From assembly GCA_022781925.1 (NCBI GenBank), contig JALESO010000082.1:1-64000 (forward strand): a DNA stretch of 64,000 bases, in the 5' to 3' direction. Under the pieces are notes generated by a model that was not told the origin of the DNA, searched no databases, and saw only the letters and a list, made by a program, of their open reading frames with translations. Position numbers and translations under genes: made by a program. Positions 53,459 to 62,698 of this stretch are shown in pieces (the stretch's first letter is position 1; each line of letters starts with the position of its first letter). This stretch comes from Lachnospiraceae bacterium (GTDB taxonomy: Bacteria; Bacillota; Clostridia; Lachnospirales; Lachnospiraceae).

Positions 53459-54679
53459 TTACTGAATCTTCCATTTCTTCCGGTGAGCAAACTGTTTCTT
53501 ATAATGTCCCGGCGTCTCACCGGTCATTTCCTGAAACACCTTGCAGAAATGGCTCTGGGAACTGAATCCCAGATAAAAACTGATCTCCTGAATGCTGTAA
53601 TCCGAATACTGCAGCAGGTTCCGGCTTCGGCGGATCTTCTCTTTGAGAATGTACCGCTTGATGGTGATATGCTCCTGCTCCTTGAAAAGATGAGACAGGT
53701 AATCCGGATTGACCTTCAGATGCTTCGCAATATCCGTGATCTGGATACTGTCATGAAAATGCTGAAAAATATAATCCTTCACCTCTGCAATCAGCGGGTT
53801 CTTGTAACCGCCGTCGTCCGCCTGCAGTTCCTCCGCCACCGCTTCCGCATACATACGCTGTGACATCCGCTTAAAGGCTTCCACTTCGGTAACATTGTCG
53901 ATCTCCTCGATCTGCTGGATCAGACTGTCCGCCATGGTAAAAGATTTCTCCACATTCACACCGGCTTCCACCGCCGTCCGCGATGCCAGTGTGATATTTC
54001 CGATGGCCACATTTTTGTGATGGCGCAAAGGATCCTTGGCCAACTGCCCGATCTTTCCCTCGTAAGTCTCAGAAATACTCCGGTTCAGTGCCGCCACATC
54101 TCCGTGGCGGATCGCATCCTGCTCCCTGCATTCCTGCTCATAGGGATTATGGATTCCTGCCTGCTCCTGATGAGCAAACAGATCTCTGCCAAGCAGCTCA
54201 TGAATCTTCTGTACACTCGGAAACTTATCCTTATTGTGTTCCAGAAATTCCGCCAGGGAAAGTTCCTCCCCGGTCAGATATCCATAGTACAGGATCATGC
54301 CTGCCACCAGTGTCTTCAGATCACAGATCTGCAGATGCAGTCCGGCATGTTCCAGCTTGTCATATTTTTTCCCGGCATACTGAAAACGGGCGGCATTCGC
54401 CGGTGCCAGAAGGACCGGACCGAATAGGATCCAGCCATCTTCCAGGGCAGGATCCCGTATCTCACCGGCAAGGATATCCGGTTCCAGGGCATAAATGCCG
54501 GGGTATTTTTTCTGTTTCAGTTCAAATATATGTTTCAGAAACGAACGCTCCGCCTCTGAAAGCGTCTTACTGCCTGCTGATTCTCCAAAACTCTGACACT
54601 GTCCGGTCGTCCCGTCATATCTACACACAGAAATATGCATCAGATTTACCAGCTGTGTTCCTAAAAATAACTCCTGCAC
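53459..54679 (-). CDS. AraC-family transcriptional regulator
   Basis: 406 residues with a GTG start (54677-54679; GAGGG six bases upstream). The C-terminal ~100 residues form the two AraC helix-turn-helices (VKDYIFQHFHDSIQITDIAKH, LKVNPDYLSHLFKEQEHITI; then YSIQEISFYLGFSSQSHFCK and VFQEMTGETPGHYKKQ, quoted in parts). The N-terminal part is a soluble sensor region without membrane segments, of no family I recognise. Located directly before the two arabinogalactan enzyme genes, it is the probable activator binding the palindrome modules in front of both. Confidence 0.88.
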   Translation of the reverse strand: MQELFLGTQLVNLMHISVCRYDGTTGQCQSFGESAGSKTLSEAERSFLKHIFELKQKKYPGIYALEPDILAGEIRDPALEDGWILFGPVLLAPANAARFQYAGKKYDKLEHAGLHLQICDLKTLVAGMILYYGYLTGEELSLAEFLEHNKDKFPSVQKIHELLGRDLFAHQEQAGIHNPYEQECREQDAIRHGDVAALNRSISETYEGKIGQLAKDPLRHHKNVAIGNITLASRTAVEAGVNVEKSFTMADSLIQQIEEIDNVTEVEAFKRMSQRMYAEAVAEELQADDGGYKNPLIAEVKDYIFQHFHDSIQITDIAKHLKVNPDYLSHLFKEQEHITIKRYILKEKIRRSRNLLQYSDYSIQEISFYLGFSSQSHFCKVFQEMTGETPGHYKKQFAHRKKWKIQ

Positions 54680-54792
54680 GCAAATCCCTCATCCAATACA
54701 CAATGCACAATGTGCGATTCAAAATGCAATATACATTCTTCCACACACCCGCATTATCCACATATTGTTTCCATCCGTTCTGCTGTACGCTT

Positions 54793-55695
54793 TTATTTCT
54801 TATCCAGAGAATAGTGTACGAGACGTTCCAGCAGATCTACGGTTCCCTCAATGCCGTAGCATGCACTGTTGATACAGATATCAAAATCTGCCGGGTTACC
54901 CCACTTCTTACCGGTATAATAATCATAAGAAGTCTTTCTGCGTTTATCCGTCTTGCGGATAAACTCTTCTGCCTCCCGGCGGTCCTGATTGTTCAGCAGC
55001 ATTTTTCTGCGGATACGGTTCTCATACGGCGCACCGATAAATACACTGAGTCGCGGAATGCTGTTTGTCATCAATACATGTCCACAGCTTCTTCCGACGA
55101 TGACACAGTCGCCAGCCTGTGCAATTTCCCTGATCACACGACTCTGTTTGATAAAATGTGCATCTTTGCCACCAATTCCCGGCATCTTCTCATCCAGTTC
55201 ATCGATCATCAGATCCAGAACAGAATCATCATAGAAGGAAAATCCCAGTTTTTCTGCCAGACGGGAACCGATCTCATGTCCACCGGCACCGGTCTCGCGG
55301 GCAATACAGATCACGATATGATCCTTCGCTGTCTTGTACATCAGACCATGACGGTCCTGTGTAAAATCTTTTGAAATCTGATCCCGGAATCCGTCGTCCT
55401 CCATCACGCCCATCACATCATTGCACAGATGTTCATAACGGATAAAAAGTTCCTCATATCTGCCGCCTCTTTCTTGGATAATCTTGATCATATTTCCGAT
55501 CAGTATCAGCTCATCTTTCAGTTTTTCGGTGTCCTCTTTCTCAAAATCCTTCAAAATCTGCTTTACAGAAATGTGTTTTGGTCCCGGAAAAACTTTTCCC
55601 AGCTCACTTCCGGACGCTTCATACACCTCGGTATCCAGTGTGTAAAAACGTTCTGCCAGTTCCTGATAGTTTACCTTGCTTCCCTCTGGTTTCAT
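54793..55695 (-). CDS. Cytidylate kinase-like protein
   Basis: 300 residues. The C-terminal ~190 residues form a nucleotide-kinase-like domain opening IVICIARETGAGGHEIGSRLAEKL; the P-loop is of the atypical GAGGHEIG form of the cytidylate kinase-like family (AAK6), followed by VIVGRSCGHVL and RLSVFIGAPYENRIRRKM. A ~90-residue helical N-terminal region is added. True Cmk in this organism is likely another gene; the substrate is unknown. Its start lies 3 bp after the preceding lipoprotein's stop, so they are coupled. Confidence 0.75.
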   Translation of the reverse strand: MKPEGSKVNYQELAERFYTLDTEVYEASGSELGKVFPGPKHISVKQILKDFEKEDTEKLKDELILIGNMIKIIQERGGRYEELFIRYEHLCNDVMGVMEDDGFRDQISKDFTQDRHGLMYKTAKDHIVICIARETGAGGHEIGSRLAEKLGFSFYDDSVLDLMIDELDEKMPGIGGKDAHFIKQSRVIREIAQAGDCVIVGRSCGHVLMTNSIPRLSVFIGAPYENRIRRKMLLNNQDRREAEEFIRKTDKRRKTSYDYYTGKKWGNPADFDICINSACYGIEGTVDLLERLVHYSLDKK

Positions 55696-55698
55696 AAA

Positions 55699-56403
55699 TC
55701 AATTCTCCTTTCGCTGTAAATCCATAACAGTCTGTCCGTCTGAATTTTTCAGAACCAGTGAATCCTGATTCTCATCTGCCTCATATGTATATACGGATGA
55801 GCTGTTTCCTCCGATCAGCTCAAATTTTTCTTTATCCGCTGCATATTTCATATGTACCCCAAATACAAATGTACCGTCTTCATGCAGTTCAATATAAGAT
55901 CCGCCATCCGATGTATACTCTGCTTCCAGTGTATTATCCGTAAAGATCGTATCGGATCCGCTCTCAAATTTCAGGATCGTTCCTCCGTTCAGGAAATCCG
56001 GCTCCTCACCTTCTGTGATCTTGCACCGGGTATAAGTGCCATCCGCGTTCTGCTCCAGTCCGTAAGAATCGTAAGCCAGCTGTGTCTGTGCATCGTCGTA
56101 ACCATCCTGACCATAGTAGATCAGGTTCAGCACACGATAACCGGCGTCACTGGTACTCAGCTGATAAATACCTGTATAACCGTAATCACAGTTGCCGTCT
56201 TTATCCAGTGTCATCTGTATTTTCAAAGTATCTCCCGCCGTATAGACTCCGTCAAATTTCACCTTGGATTTCACAGAATCCTGCGTTGTCTCGGCAGCTG
56301 CACTGCTTCCGTCTGCGGTTCCCGCATTTTTCGTTCCGCATCCTGCCAGTGCGATCATAACGATCAGCAGCACTCCCAGTAATTTCCCTGCGTGTTTCTT
56401 CAT
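55699..56403 (-). CDS. Small secreted lipoprotein of unknown function
   Basis: 234 residues from MKKHAGKLLGVLLIVMIALAGCG (ATG 56401-56403, GGAGG upstream). Typical lipobox LAGC with Cys22, then a Thr/Ser/Ala-rich linker and a beta-rich domain (VYTAGDTLKIQMTLDKDGNC ... GGTILKFESGSDTIF ... YIELHEDGTFVFGV), with the look of the DUF-type ligand- or substrate-binding folds in clostridial lipoproteins. Function unknown. Divergent from the TetR gene, and coupled to the cytidylate kinase-like gene downstream. Confidence 0.7.
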   Translation of the reverse strand: MKKHAGKLLGVLLIVMIALAGCGTKNAGTADGSSAAAETTQDSVKSKVKFDGVYTAGDTLKIQMTLDKDGNCDYGYTGIYQLSTSDAGYRVLNLIYYGQDGYDDAQTQLAYDSYGLEQNADGTYTRCKITEGEEPDFLNGGTILKFESGSDTIFTDNTLEAEYTSDGGSYIELHEDGTFVFGVHMKYAADKEKFELIGGNSSSVYTYEADENQDSLVLKNSDGQTVMDLQRKEN

Positions 56404-56490
56404 AATATTATGTTCCTCCAATAACTGTCTCTCCAGAGTTTTCCCATACCCTGAATATGTCCATTTTACCACTTTACGACGCTTCTCACA

Positions 56491-56514
56491 AGTGTTACAG
56501 TAATTTACAACACT
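56491..56514. promoter_or_regulatory. Candidate TetR operator in the divergent lipoprotein-tetR region
   Basis: AGTGTT (56491-56496) and AACACT (56509-56514) form inverted half-sites with a 12-base spacer, 20 bp before the tetR ATG. A size and place that suit autoregulation; symmetry of the inner bases is only partial. Confidence 0.35.
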
Positions 56515-56533
56515 ATGGAAAGGATCTTTCGCT

Positions 56534-57133
56534 ATGAGTAAAAAACAACCACGCAACACAAAGGGCAAAATCATCTCCGCAGCCTGGAAACTCTTTTATG
56601 AACAGGGATACGATGACACCACCATCGACGAGATCATTGCGGAATCCGGCACCTCAAAAGGTTCCTTCTATCATTATTTCGAAGGAAAAGATGCCCTGCT
56701 CGGATCCCTTTCCTTTCTCTTTGACGAAAAATATATGGAGCTGGAGGCACAGCTTTCCGGCTTTGCCACACGCTATGAACAGCTGATCTATCTGAATCAG
56801 GAACTTTTTTCCATGATCGAGAACAGCATTTCCCTGGACCTTCTGGCCCGCCTGCTGTCCACGCAGCTCATCACCAAAGGGGAAAAACATCTGCTGGACC
56901 GCAACCGCTATTACTACAAACTGCTGCGCCGCATCATCCGGGAAGGACAGGAAAGCGGGGAATTCCGCACAGATCTCTCCGTCAATGAAATGGTGAAGCT
57001 GTATGCCATCGCGGAACGTGCCCTGCTGTATGACTGGTGCATCTGCAACGGGGAATATTCGCTGAAAACGTATGGCTCTACCGCCATGCCGCTCTATCTG
57101 GCGCAGATCCGTGTGCAGGATATCTCTGACTGA
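56534..57133 (+). CDS. TetR/AcrR-family transcriptional regulator
   Basis: 199 residues. N-terminal helix-turn-helix: KGKIISAAWKLFYEQGYDDT, TIDEIIAESGTSKGSFYHYF and EGKDALLGSL, the standard TetR signature. The C-terminal ligand domain is all-helical and not of a subgroup I can name. First plus-strand gene in a mostly minus-strand window; it may control the divergent lipoprotein pair or the symporter downstream. Confidence 0.9.
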   Translation: MSKKQPRNTKGKIISAAWKLFYEQGYDDTTIDEIIAESGTSKGSFYHYFEGKDALLGSLSFLFDEKYMELEAQLSGFATRYEQLIYLNQELFSMIENSISLDLLARLLSTQLITKGEKHLLDRNRYYYKLLRRIIREGQESGEFRTDLSVNEMVKLYAIAERALLYDWCICNGEYSLKTYGSTAMPLYLAQIRVQDISD

Positions 57134-57176
57134 TCTGTATTATTACCATCCATTTATATTCGTTTTTGAAATTGGC

Positions 57177-57280
57177 TAACACTGTTAGCCAATTTTATTT
57201 ACATTACTTTTATAAATGAACTTACACCATTAGCTTATTTTATTCATATCACTTTTATAAATGAACTTACACTATTAGCC
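57177..57280 (+). repeat. 45-bp tandem repeat upstream of the symporter
   Basis: The motif TWACACYRTTAGCY occurs at 57177-57190, 57222-57235 and 57267-57280, exactly 45 bp apart, and the stretch ACTTTTATAAATGAAC is repeated with it (57206-57221, 57251-57266). The first copy lies in a 12-bp palindrome (AAATTGGCTAAC-act-GTTAGCCAATTT) that can end tetR transcription. The 429-bp gap to the symporter otherwise holds only very T-rich DNA (57290-57490) and its promoter. Confidence 0.8.
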
Positions 57281-57490
57281 TATTGACTGTATTTTTTGTT
57301 TTTAACATATCTCAACATTCCACTGGTTTTTCTTATTATACTGCTCAGATTACAGTTTTCTTTTTTGTTTTTATTTTTATTCTATATTTTCTTTCATATC
57401 TTAGTCTGGTTTCATTTTTCCTTTATTTTAGCATGTTTGAAGTATATTTTATGTTCATTTTATGTACTTTAGTCTATACTCTGTTCTGTA

Positions 57491-57519
57491 TTGCAGTCTA
57501 TTTTTATTCATGGTATACT
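57491..57519 (+). promoter_or_regulatory. Promoter of the sodium/solute symporter gene
   Basis: TTGCAG (57491-57496), 17-bp spacer, TATACT (57514-57519), 44 bp before the ATG, with AAAGGAG at 57547-57553 as ribosome site. Confidence 0.7.
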
Positions 57520-57562
57520 GGCAAAAATTTGTTGAAGTAACGTAATAAAGGAGATTGATTTT

Positions 57563-59089
57563 ATGAACGCAAACACAATTGGAATGCTGATCATCATGAT
57601 CATCTATCTGGGTGTTATGGTATGGATTGGCGTTCTCTTTTCCAGGAAAAACAACGACACCAGTGATTTCTATCTGGGCGGTAGAAAACTTGGTCCAATC
57701 GTAACCGCCATGAGTGCTGAAGCCTCTGACATGAGCAGCTGGCTGCTGATGGGTCTGCCGGGTGTCGCATATCTGTCCGGCTGTGCCGAAGCGGGATGGA
57801 CCGCCATCGGACTTGCCATCGGAACTTATTTAAACTGGCTCATCGTTGCAAAACGTCTGCGCCGCTATTCCCACAAAGCAAACAATTCCATTACGATCCC
57901 GTCCTTTTTTGCAAACCGCTATCGGGATAAAAGCAATTCCCTGCTGGCGATTTCAGCCATTATGATCGTAATATTCTTTGTACCGTATACCGCATCCGGA
58001 TTCGCTGCCTGCGGCAAACTTTTTGCCACACTCTTCGGTATTCCGTATATGCCTGCCATGATCGTAAGCGCCGTCATTATCGTGGCTTACACCTCCCTGG
58101 GCGGATTCCTGGCAGCAAGCACCACCGATCTGATCCAGAGTATCATCATGACCGGTGCCCTGATCGTCGTACTGATCTACGGTGTACATATGGCCGGTGG
58201 ATTAGACGCCGTTATCACAAATGCGCAGTCCCTGAAGGGCTACTTAAGCATGACACTGTCCCACGATGCCGCAACCGGCGGAACCACACCGTACAACGGA
58301 CTGACCATCGCTTCCACACTGGCATGGGGCCTGGGCTATTTCGGAATGCCGCATATCCTGCTGCGTTTCATGGGTATTGAAGATGAAAACAAATTAAAAA
58401 CGTCCCGCCGTATCGCTTCTGTATGGGTCGTCATTTCCATGTTTATCGCCATCTTTATCGGTATCATCGGAAATGCCATGACAAAAGCAGGTACTATGGA
58501 TGTGCTGGAGAATTCCTCCCAGTCTGAGACACTGATCGTCAGAACTGCCGTACTGCTGAGCAATCACGGCTTCCTGGCGGTACTGATGGCAGGACTGATC
58601 CTTGCCGGGATCCTGGCAAGTACCATGTCCACCTCCGATTCCCAGCTGCTTGCTGCATCTTCCAGTATTTCAGAGAATCTGCTGCAGGATTGTTTCGGAA
58701 TCAAATGTACAAAAAAACAGTCTATGATGATGGCCCGTATCACCGTTCTGATCATCGCAGCCATCAGCGTATTTCTGGCCCGGAACCCGGACAGCTCCGT
58801 CTTCCGTATCGTATCCTTTGCATGGGCAGGATTTGGTGCTACTTTCGGCGCCGTTATGCTCTTTGCCCTGTTCTGGAAACGTTCCAACCGAAACGGTGCC
58901 CTGGCAGGAATGATCGTGGGTGGTTCCATGGTATTTATCTGGAAATTCCTGATTGCACCGCACGGCGGCCTCCTTGGTATCTACGAACTGCTGCCTGCAT
59001 TCCTTTGCTCCGCAGCTGCCATCGTAATTGTCAGCCTGCTGACCGCTCCGCCATCACAGGAGATCATCGATGAGTTCGAGAGTGTATAA
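57563..59089 (+). CDS. putP: Sodium/proline symporter-type SSS transporter
   Basis: 508 residues, about thirteen membrane segments, sodium:solute symporter family. PutP-like features: SDFYLGGRKLGPIVTAMSAEASDMSSWLLMGLPG (in parts), the GGFLAASTTDLIQSIIM signature and the conserved HILLRFMGIEDENKLKTSRR. It should import proline, or a related solute, with Na+. Monocistronic with its own promoter and terminator. The substrate is by family similarity only. Confidence 0.88.
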   Translation: MNANTIGMLIIMIIYLGVMVWIGVLFSRKNNDTSDFYLGGRKLGPIVTAMSAEASDMSSWLLMGLPGVAYLSGCAEAGWTAIGLAIGTYLNWLIVAKRLRRYSHKANNSITIPSFFANRYRDKSNSLLAISAIMIVIFFVPYTASGFAACGKLFATLFGIPYMPAMIVSAVIIVAYTSLGGFLAASTTDLIQSIIMTGALIVVLIYGVHMAGGLDAVITNAQSLKGYLSMTLSHDAATGGTTPYNGLTIASTLAWGLGYFGMPHILLRFMGIEDENKLKTSRRIASVWVVISMFIAIFIGIIGNAMTKAGTMDVLENSSQSETLIVRTAVLLSNHGFLAVLMAGLILAGILASTMSTSDSQLLAASSSISENLLQDCFGIKCTKKQSMMMARITVLIIAAISVFLARNPDSSVFRIVSFAWAGFGATFGAVMLFALFWKRSNRNGALAGMIVGGSMVFIWKFLIAPHGGLLGIYELLPAFLCSAAAIVIVSLLTAPPSQEIIDEFESV

Positions 59090-59094
59090 ACAAA

Positions 59095-59112
59095 GCCCGG
59101 AACGGGCGTTTT
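59095..59112 (+). terminator. Short terminator after the symporter
   Basis: GCCCG-gaa-CGGGC followed by GTTTT, 6 bp past the stop codon. Confidence 0.6.
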
Positions 59113-59152
59113 GTGAATAGGCGCGGGTGAACTGATCAAAAAGGATATCAAA

Positions 59153-59199
59153 AAATGAGCCTGGCAGAAGTGATTTATCATTTTCTTTCAGGCTCATTT
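59153..59199. terminator. Second hairpin after the symporter
   Basis: AAATGAGCCTG (59153-59163) pairs with CAGGCTCATTT (59189-59199), perfect 11-bp stem, loop 25. The T tail is short; possibly a backup terminator. The rest of the gap to 59369 is AT-rich with no gene seen. Confidence 0.6.
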
Positions 59200-59369
59200 C
59201 CTGTATACTGATTTATAATTCAACTTATAATCTTTTATAATATGAAATACTTGAATCCAATGATATACATGGAAGTACATGTTAAGTCTCATATAACTTC
59301 AGGTCAATTTATATATACGACTTAGATTACGTTTGTTAGACTCAGTTTAAATGAAAGAAGGGCAGCATT

Positions 59370-60032
59370 ATGACTTCAACTTTAACATTACCCGCACTTG
59401 CGATTTTCGATATGGATGGTCTGATTTTTGACACGGAACGGCTCTTTATGACCACCAAAGACGGTGTCATGAAAGAATACGGTTACACCCAGCAAAAAGA
59501 CGATTACATCCACACCCTCGGAACCTGCGGACAGCAGTTACTGGACATTCTGCACAGGCTCTATGGGGACGATTACCCTGCAGAAGAGATCAGCAGGAAA
59601 TGCCGCACACTTGTGACAGAAAAAATCCGCCGCGACGGACCGCCGGTGAAATCGGGCATCCCGGAACTTCTCGCATGGTTTGCAACCAACAACATTCCAT
59701 GCTGCGTGGCATCTTCCACCAAGCATGACATTGTCGCTGAATATCTGCGCCTGGCAAAACTTGACAAATACTTCGCTTTTGTCATTGGCGGAGATCAGGT
59801 ACAGCGTTCCAAACCAAATCCGGATATTTTTCTGGCCGCATGTCAGCAGGCAGGCATCAAACCAGAAGTTGCACTCGTACTGGAAGATTCCGAAAACGGT
59901 ATTCTGGCCGCATCCAATGCCAATATTCCAGTCGTATGCATTCCGGATTTAAAAATCCCATCCGAAGAAATTGCGAAAAAAACTGCCACCATCGTATCAA
60001 GTGCCGCAGATGTGATTGCACTATTTGATTAG
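59370..60032 (+). CDS. HAD-superfamily phosphatase (beta-phosphoglucomutase-like subfamily)
   Basis: 220 residues. Motif I FDMDGLIFDTE (nucleophile Asp14, acid Asp16), motif II CCVASSTKHD, motif III Lys in RSKPNPDIF and motif IV LVLEDSENGILAA. Subclass IA cap domain between motifs I and II. Could be a phosphatase or a mutase; the substrate is unknown, and no sugar operon surrounds it. RBS AAGAAGGG upstream. Confidence 0.85.
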   Translation: MTSTLTLPALAIFDMDGLIFDTERLFMTTKDGVMKEYGYTQQKDDYIHTLGTCGQQLLDILHRLYGDDYPAEEISRKCRTLVTEKIRRDGPPVKSGIPELLAWFATNNIPCCVASSTKHDIVAEYLRLAKLDKYFAFVIGGDQVQRSKPNPDIFLAACQQAGIKPEVALVLEDSENGILAASNANIPVVCIPDLKIPSEEIAKKTATIVSSAADVIALFD

Positions 60033-60035
60033 ATA

Positions 60036-60075
60036 AAAATCCCCTGCTCATTGCTTTACGCAAACAGGGGATTTT
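60036..60075. terminator. Bidirectional terminator between the HAD gene and ribH
   Basis: AAAATCCCCTG (60036-60046) and CAGGGGATTTT (60065-60075), perfect 11-bp stem, T runs on both strands; serves the two convergent genes. Confidence 0.92.
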
Positions 60076-60102
60076 CTATATTTTATTTTATCAGATTATT
60101 AA

Positions 60103-60564
60103 TTAGATGTTTTTCATCAGATTTACCATCTCGATGGCGGAGCAGGCAACGTCATAGCCTTTGTTTCCTGCTTTTGTACCTGCACGTTCGATGGCCTGCT
60201 CGATGTTGTCGGTTGTCAGTACGCCAAAGAGTGTCGGTACACCTGTCTCAAGGCCAACCATAGCCGTACCTTTGCTGACCTCAGCGCACACATAATCATA
60301 GTGGCTTGTAGAACCTTTGATCACAGCACCCAGGCAGAGCACTGCGTCATATTTTCCGGAAGCTGCCATTTTCTTTGCAACAATCGGAATCTCAAATGCG
60401 CCCGGAACCCATGCCAGATCGATGTCCTCATCTTTTACACCGTGACGTACGCAAGCGTCCTGTGCACCGCCAACCAGTTTTGATACGATAAACTCGTTAA
60501 AACGTGCTGCTACAATACCGATTTTAATGCCCTCTGCTACTACATTTCCTTCTAAAACTCTCAT
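60103..60564 (-). CDS. ribH: 6,7-dimethyl-8-ribityllumazine synthase
   Basis: 153-residue enzyme, last but one step of riboflavin synthesis. Substrate-binding blocks: [50 protein letters not shown] and [17 protein letters not shown], with the catalytic His in SHYDY. Normal length. Last gene of the operon, 52 bp after ribBA. Confidence 0.97.
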   Translation of the reverse strand: MRVLEGNVVAEGIKIGIVAARFNEFIVSKLVGGAQDACVRHGVKDEDIDLAWVPGAFEIPIVAKKMAASGKYDAVLCLGAVIKGSTSHYDYVCAEVSKGTAMVGLETGVPTLFGVLTTDNIEQAIERAGTKAGNKGYDVACSAIEMVNLMKNI

Positions 60565-60616
60565 TTTCTTATCCTCCTGATTTTTAATTTCATTCTAATT
60601 ATAAATTTCATTGCAA

Positions 60617-61822
60617 TTATTTATAGTTTGTCATATGATCCATTTTTTCCTGTTTGGTTTTCAGGTAAAAATAGTCAAATTTCTGTGCTTTGATCTGGAT
60701 CGGCACGCGCTCCTCAATGGTAATGCCATATCCTGCAAGTCCTGTGATCTTGGTCGGGTTGTTTGTCAGCAGGCGCAGACGTTTTGCTCCGATATCACGC
60801 AGGATCTGTGCACCCACACCGTACTCACGCATGTCAGCCGGAAAGCCGAGTTTGATATTTGCTTCTACGGTATCGTAACCCTGCTCCTGCAGCTCGTATG
60901 CTTTTAATTTGTTGATCAGACCGATGCCGCGTCCTTCCTGGCGCAGATACAGCAACACGCCTCTGCCCTCTTCTGCAATGGCTTTCATGGCTGCGTCCAG
61001 CTGTTCTCCACAATCGCAGCGACTGGAGCCAAACACATCTCCGGTCAGGCATTCGGAATGTACCCGGCAGAGCACCGGCTCACCATCTGCCACATCACCC
61101 ATGACAAGTGCTACATGATGATCGCCGTTTAAAATATTTTCATAACCGTAAATCTCAAAGTTGCCGTATTTTGTCGGAAGTTTCGCATCTGCCTCTCTGC
61201 GGATCAGGCTCTCATGCTGCAGACGATATTCAATGATATCTGCGATGGTGATAACAGTCAGATCATGTTTCTCTGCAAACTGTAACAACTCTGTGGTACG
61301 CATCATGGTTCCGTCCTCACGCATGATCTCACAGCAGAGTCCGCATGGTTTCAGTCCGGCAAGTTTTGTCAGATCAACGGTTGCCTCTGTGTGGCCGTCA
61401 CGTACCAGTACGCCGCCCTCTTTTGCCCGCAGCGGGAACATATGACCCGGTCTGCGGAAATCCGCCGGTCTTGCGCCGTCTTCCACGCATTTCAGTGCAG
61501 TGTAGGAACGCTCTGCTGCGGAAATACCGGTTGTTGTGTCCACATGATCGATGGATACGGTAAATGCGGTGCAATGATTATCGGTATTTACGTTTACCAT
61601 CTGCTCCAGGCCGAGTTTGTCGCAGAGTTCTCCGCTCATCGGCATACAGATCAGTCCCTTGGCTTCACATGCCATGAAATTTACATTTTCCTGTGTCGCA
61701 AATTCTGCCGCACAGATCAGATCGCCTTCGTTCTCTCTGTCCGGATCATCAATGACCAGAATTACTTTTCCATCTCTTAAATCCTGTAATGCTTCTTCTA
61801 CTGTTCCAATTTCTTTTGCCAT
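60617..61822 (-). CDS. ribBA: Bifunctional DHBP synthase / GTP cyclohydrolase II
   Basis: 401 residues. The N-terminal half is 3,4-dihydroxy-2-butanone-4-phosphate synthase ([42 protein letters not shown]); the C-terminal half is GTP cyclohydrolase II with zinc ligands in [20 protein letters not shown] and RQEGRGIGL, and [10 protein letters not shown]. It supplies both riboflavin precursors. Third gene of the operon. Confidence 0.97.
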   Translation of the reverse strand: MAKEIGTVEEALQDLRDGKVILVIDDPDRENEGDLICAAEFATQENVNFMACEAKGLICMPMSGELCDKLGLEQMVNVNTDNHCTAFTVSIDHVDTTTGISAAERSYTALKCVEDGARPADFRRPGHMFPLRAKEGGVLVRDGHTEATVDLTKLAGLKPCGLCCEIMREDGTMMRTTELLQFAEKHDLTVITIADIIEYRLQHESLIRREADAKLPTKYGNFEIYGYENILNGDHHVALVMGDVADGEPVLCRVHSECLTGDVFGSSRCDCGEQLDAAMKAIAEEGRGVLLYLRQEGRGIGLINKLKAYELQEQGYDTVEANIKLGFPADMREYGVGAQILRDIGAKRLRLLTNNPTKITGLAGYGITIEERVPIQIKAQKFDYFYLKTKQEKMDHMTNYK

Positions 61823-61844
61823 CTTTTTATCCTCCCAAGATCAC

Positions 61845-62507
61845 TTAAAATCCGTACTTTTTCAAAAAGTCTTCGGTTATTCCACTTTCTTTTTTTGTTT
61901 CTGTCGATTCTTCTTCCGCTGCTGGCTGCAACAGTTTTTCCACATATTTTCCAATGATGTCACATTCCAGATTTACGATATCCCCGACCTTCCGGTCATG
62001 CAGCGCCGTTACCTGCTGTGTATGCGGGATGATGGACACTTTAAAGCAATGTTCATCCACATAGGCCACCGTCAGGCTGATACCGTCAATGGTGATCGAA
62101 CCTTTTTCCACGATGTAACGCAGCAGATTCGGTTTTGCCGCAATGGTGTACCATACGGCATTGTCGTCCGCTTCCATGCTCTGAACCGTTCCTGTTCCAT
62201 CAATATGTCCCGATACGATATGTCCGCCAAATCTGCCATTTGCAGGCATCGCCCGCTCCAGATTCACGTTGGCTCCGGTGCTTAACTGCCCCAGAGAGCT
62301 GCGATTCATAGTTTCCGCCATAACATCTGCAGTATAATAACTGCCGCCCATGCTCGTCACCGTCAGACACACACCGTTGACTGCGATGCTATCTCCGACC
62401 TGACTGCCTTCCAGCACTTTCTTACAGCCGATGGTCAGTACACAGGACCGGGCGCCGCGTCGCACATTCTGTATGGTTCCCACTTCTTCTATTAATCCTG
62501 TAAACAT
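61845..62507 (-). CDS. ribE: Riboflavin synthase alpha subunit
   Basis: 220 residues; dismutates two lumazines to riboflavin. Two lumazine-binding repeats: MFTGLIEEVGTIQNVRRGA through SIAVNGVCLTVTSM, then GGHIVSGHIDGTGTV through SITIDGISLTVAYV. The C-terminal tail (EEESTETKKESGITEDFLKK) is slightly longer than usual. Preceded by the 34-bp repeats. Confidence 0.97.
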   Translation of the reverse strand: MFTGLIEEVGTIQNVRRGARSCVLTIGCKKVLEGSQVGDSIAVNGVCLTVTSMGGSYYTADVMAETMNRSSLGQLSTGANVNLERAMPANGRFGGHIVSGHIDGTGTVQSMEADDNAVWYTIAAKPNLLRYIVEKGSITIDGISLTVAYVDEHCFKVSIIPHTQQVTALHDRKVGDIVNLECDIIGKYVEKLLQPAAEEESTETKKESGITEDFLKKYGF

Positions 62508-62596
62508 GTCTCTTTCCTTCTTTTCACTTTATCTCTGCCTTTTATTTTTCAGATGCTTAATACTTCCATTTAGAAATTTACAATTTTTTCTATCGT

Positions 62597-62698
62597 CCTC
62601 ATAAACCAGATTTCTGCTCAGGCATTTCACCCTCATAAATCAGATCTCTGCTCAGGCATTTCATCCTCATAAATCAGATCTCTGCTCAGGCATCATTT
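62597..62698 (-). repeat. Triple 34-bp tandem repeat between ribD and ribE
   Basis: Three copies at 62597-62630, 62631-62664 and 62665-62698; the last overlaps the ribD stop. On the minus strand each unit contains an eight-codon frame (MPEQRSDL, MPEQRSDL, MPEQKSGL) ending in TGA, whose ATGAGG can serve as ribosome site for the next, and the first start overlaps the ribD stop (TGATG). Function unknown; may be chance features of a recent duplication. Confidence 0.8.

Noticed and set aside
57283..57540. 85-codon hydrophobic frame before the symporter
   Set aside because: Translation of a very T-rich leader; Phe/Tyr/Leu low complexity with no ribosome site, and it contains the symporter promoter.
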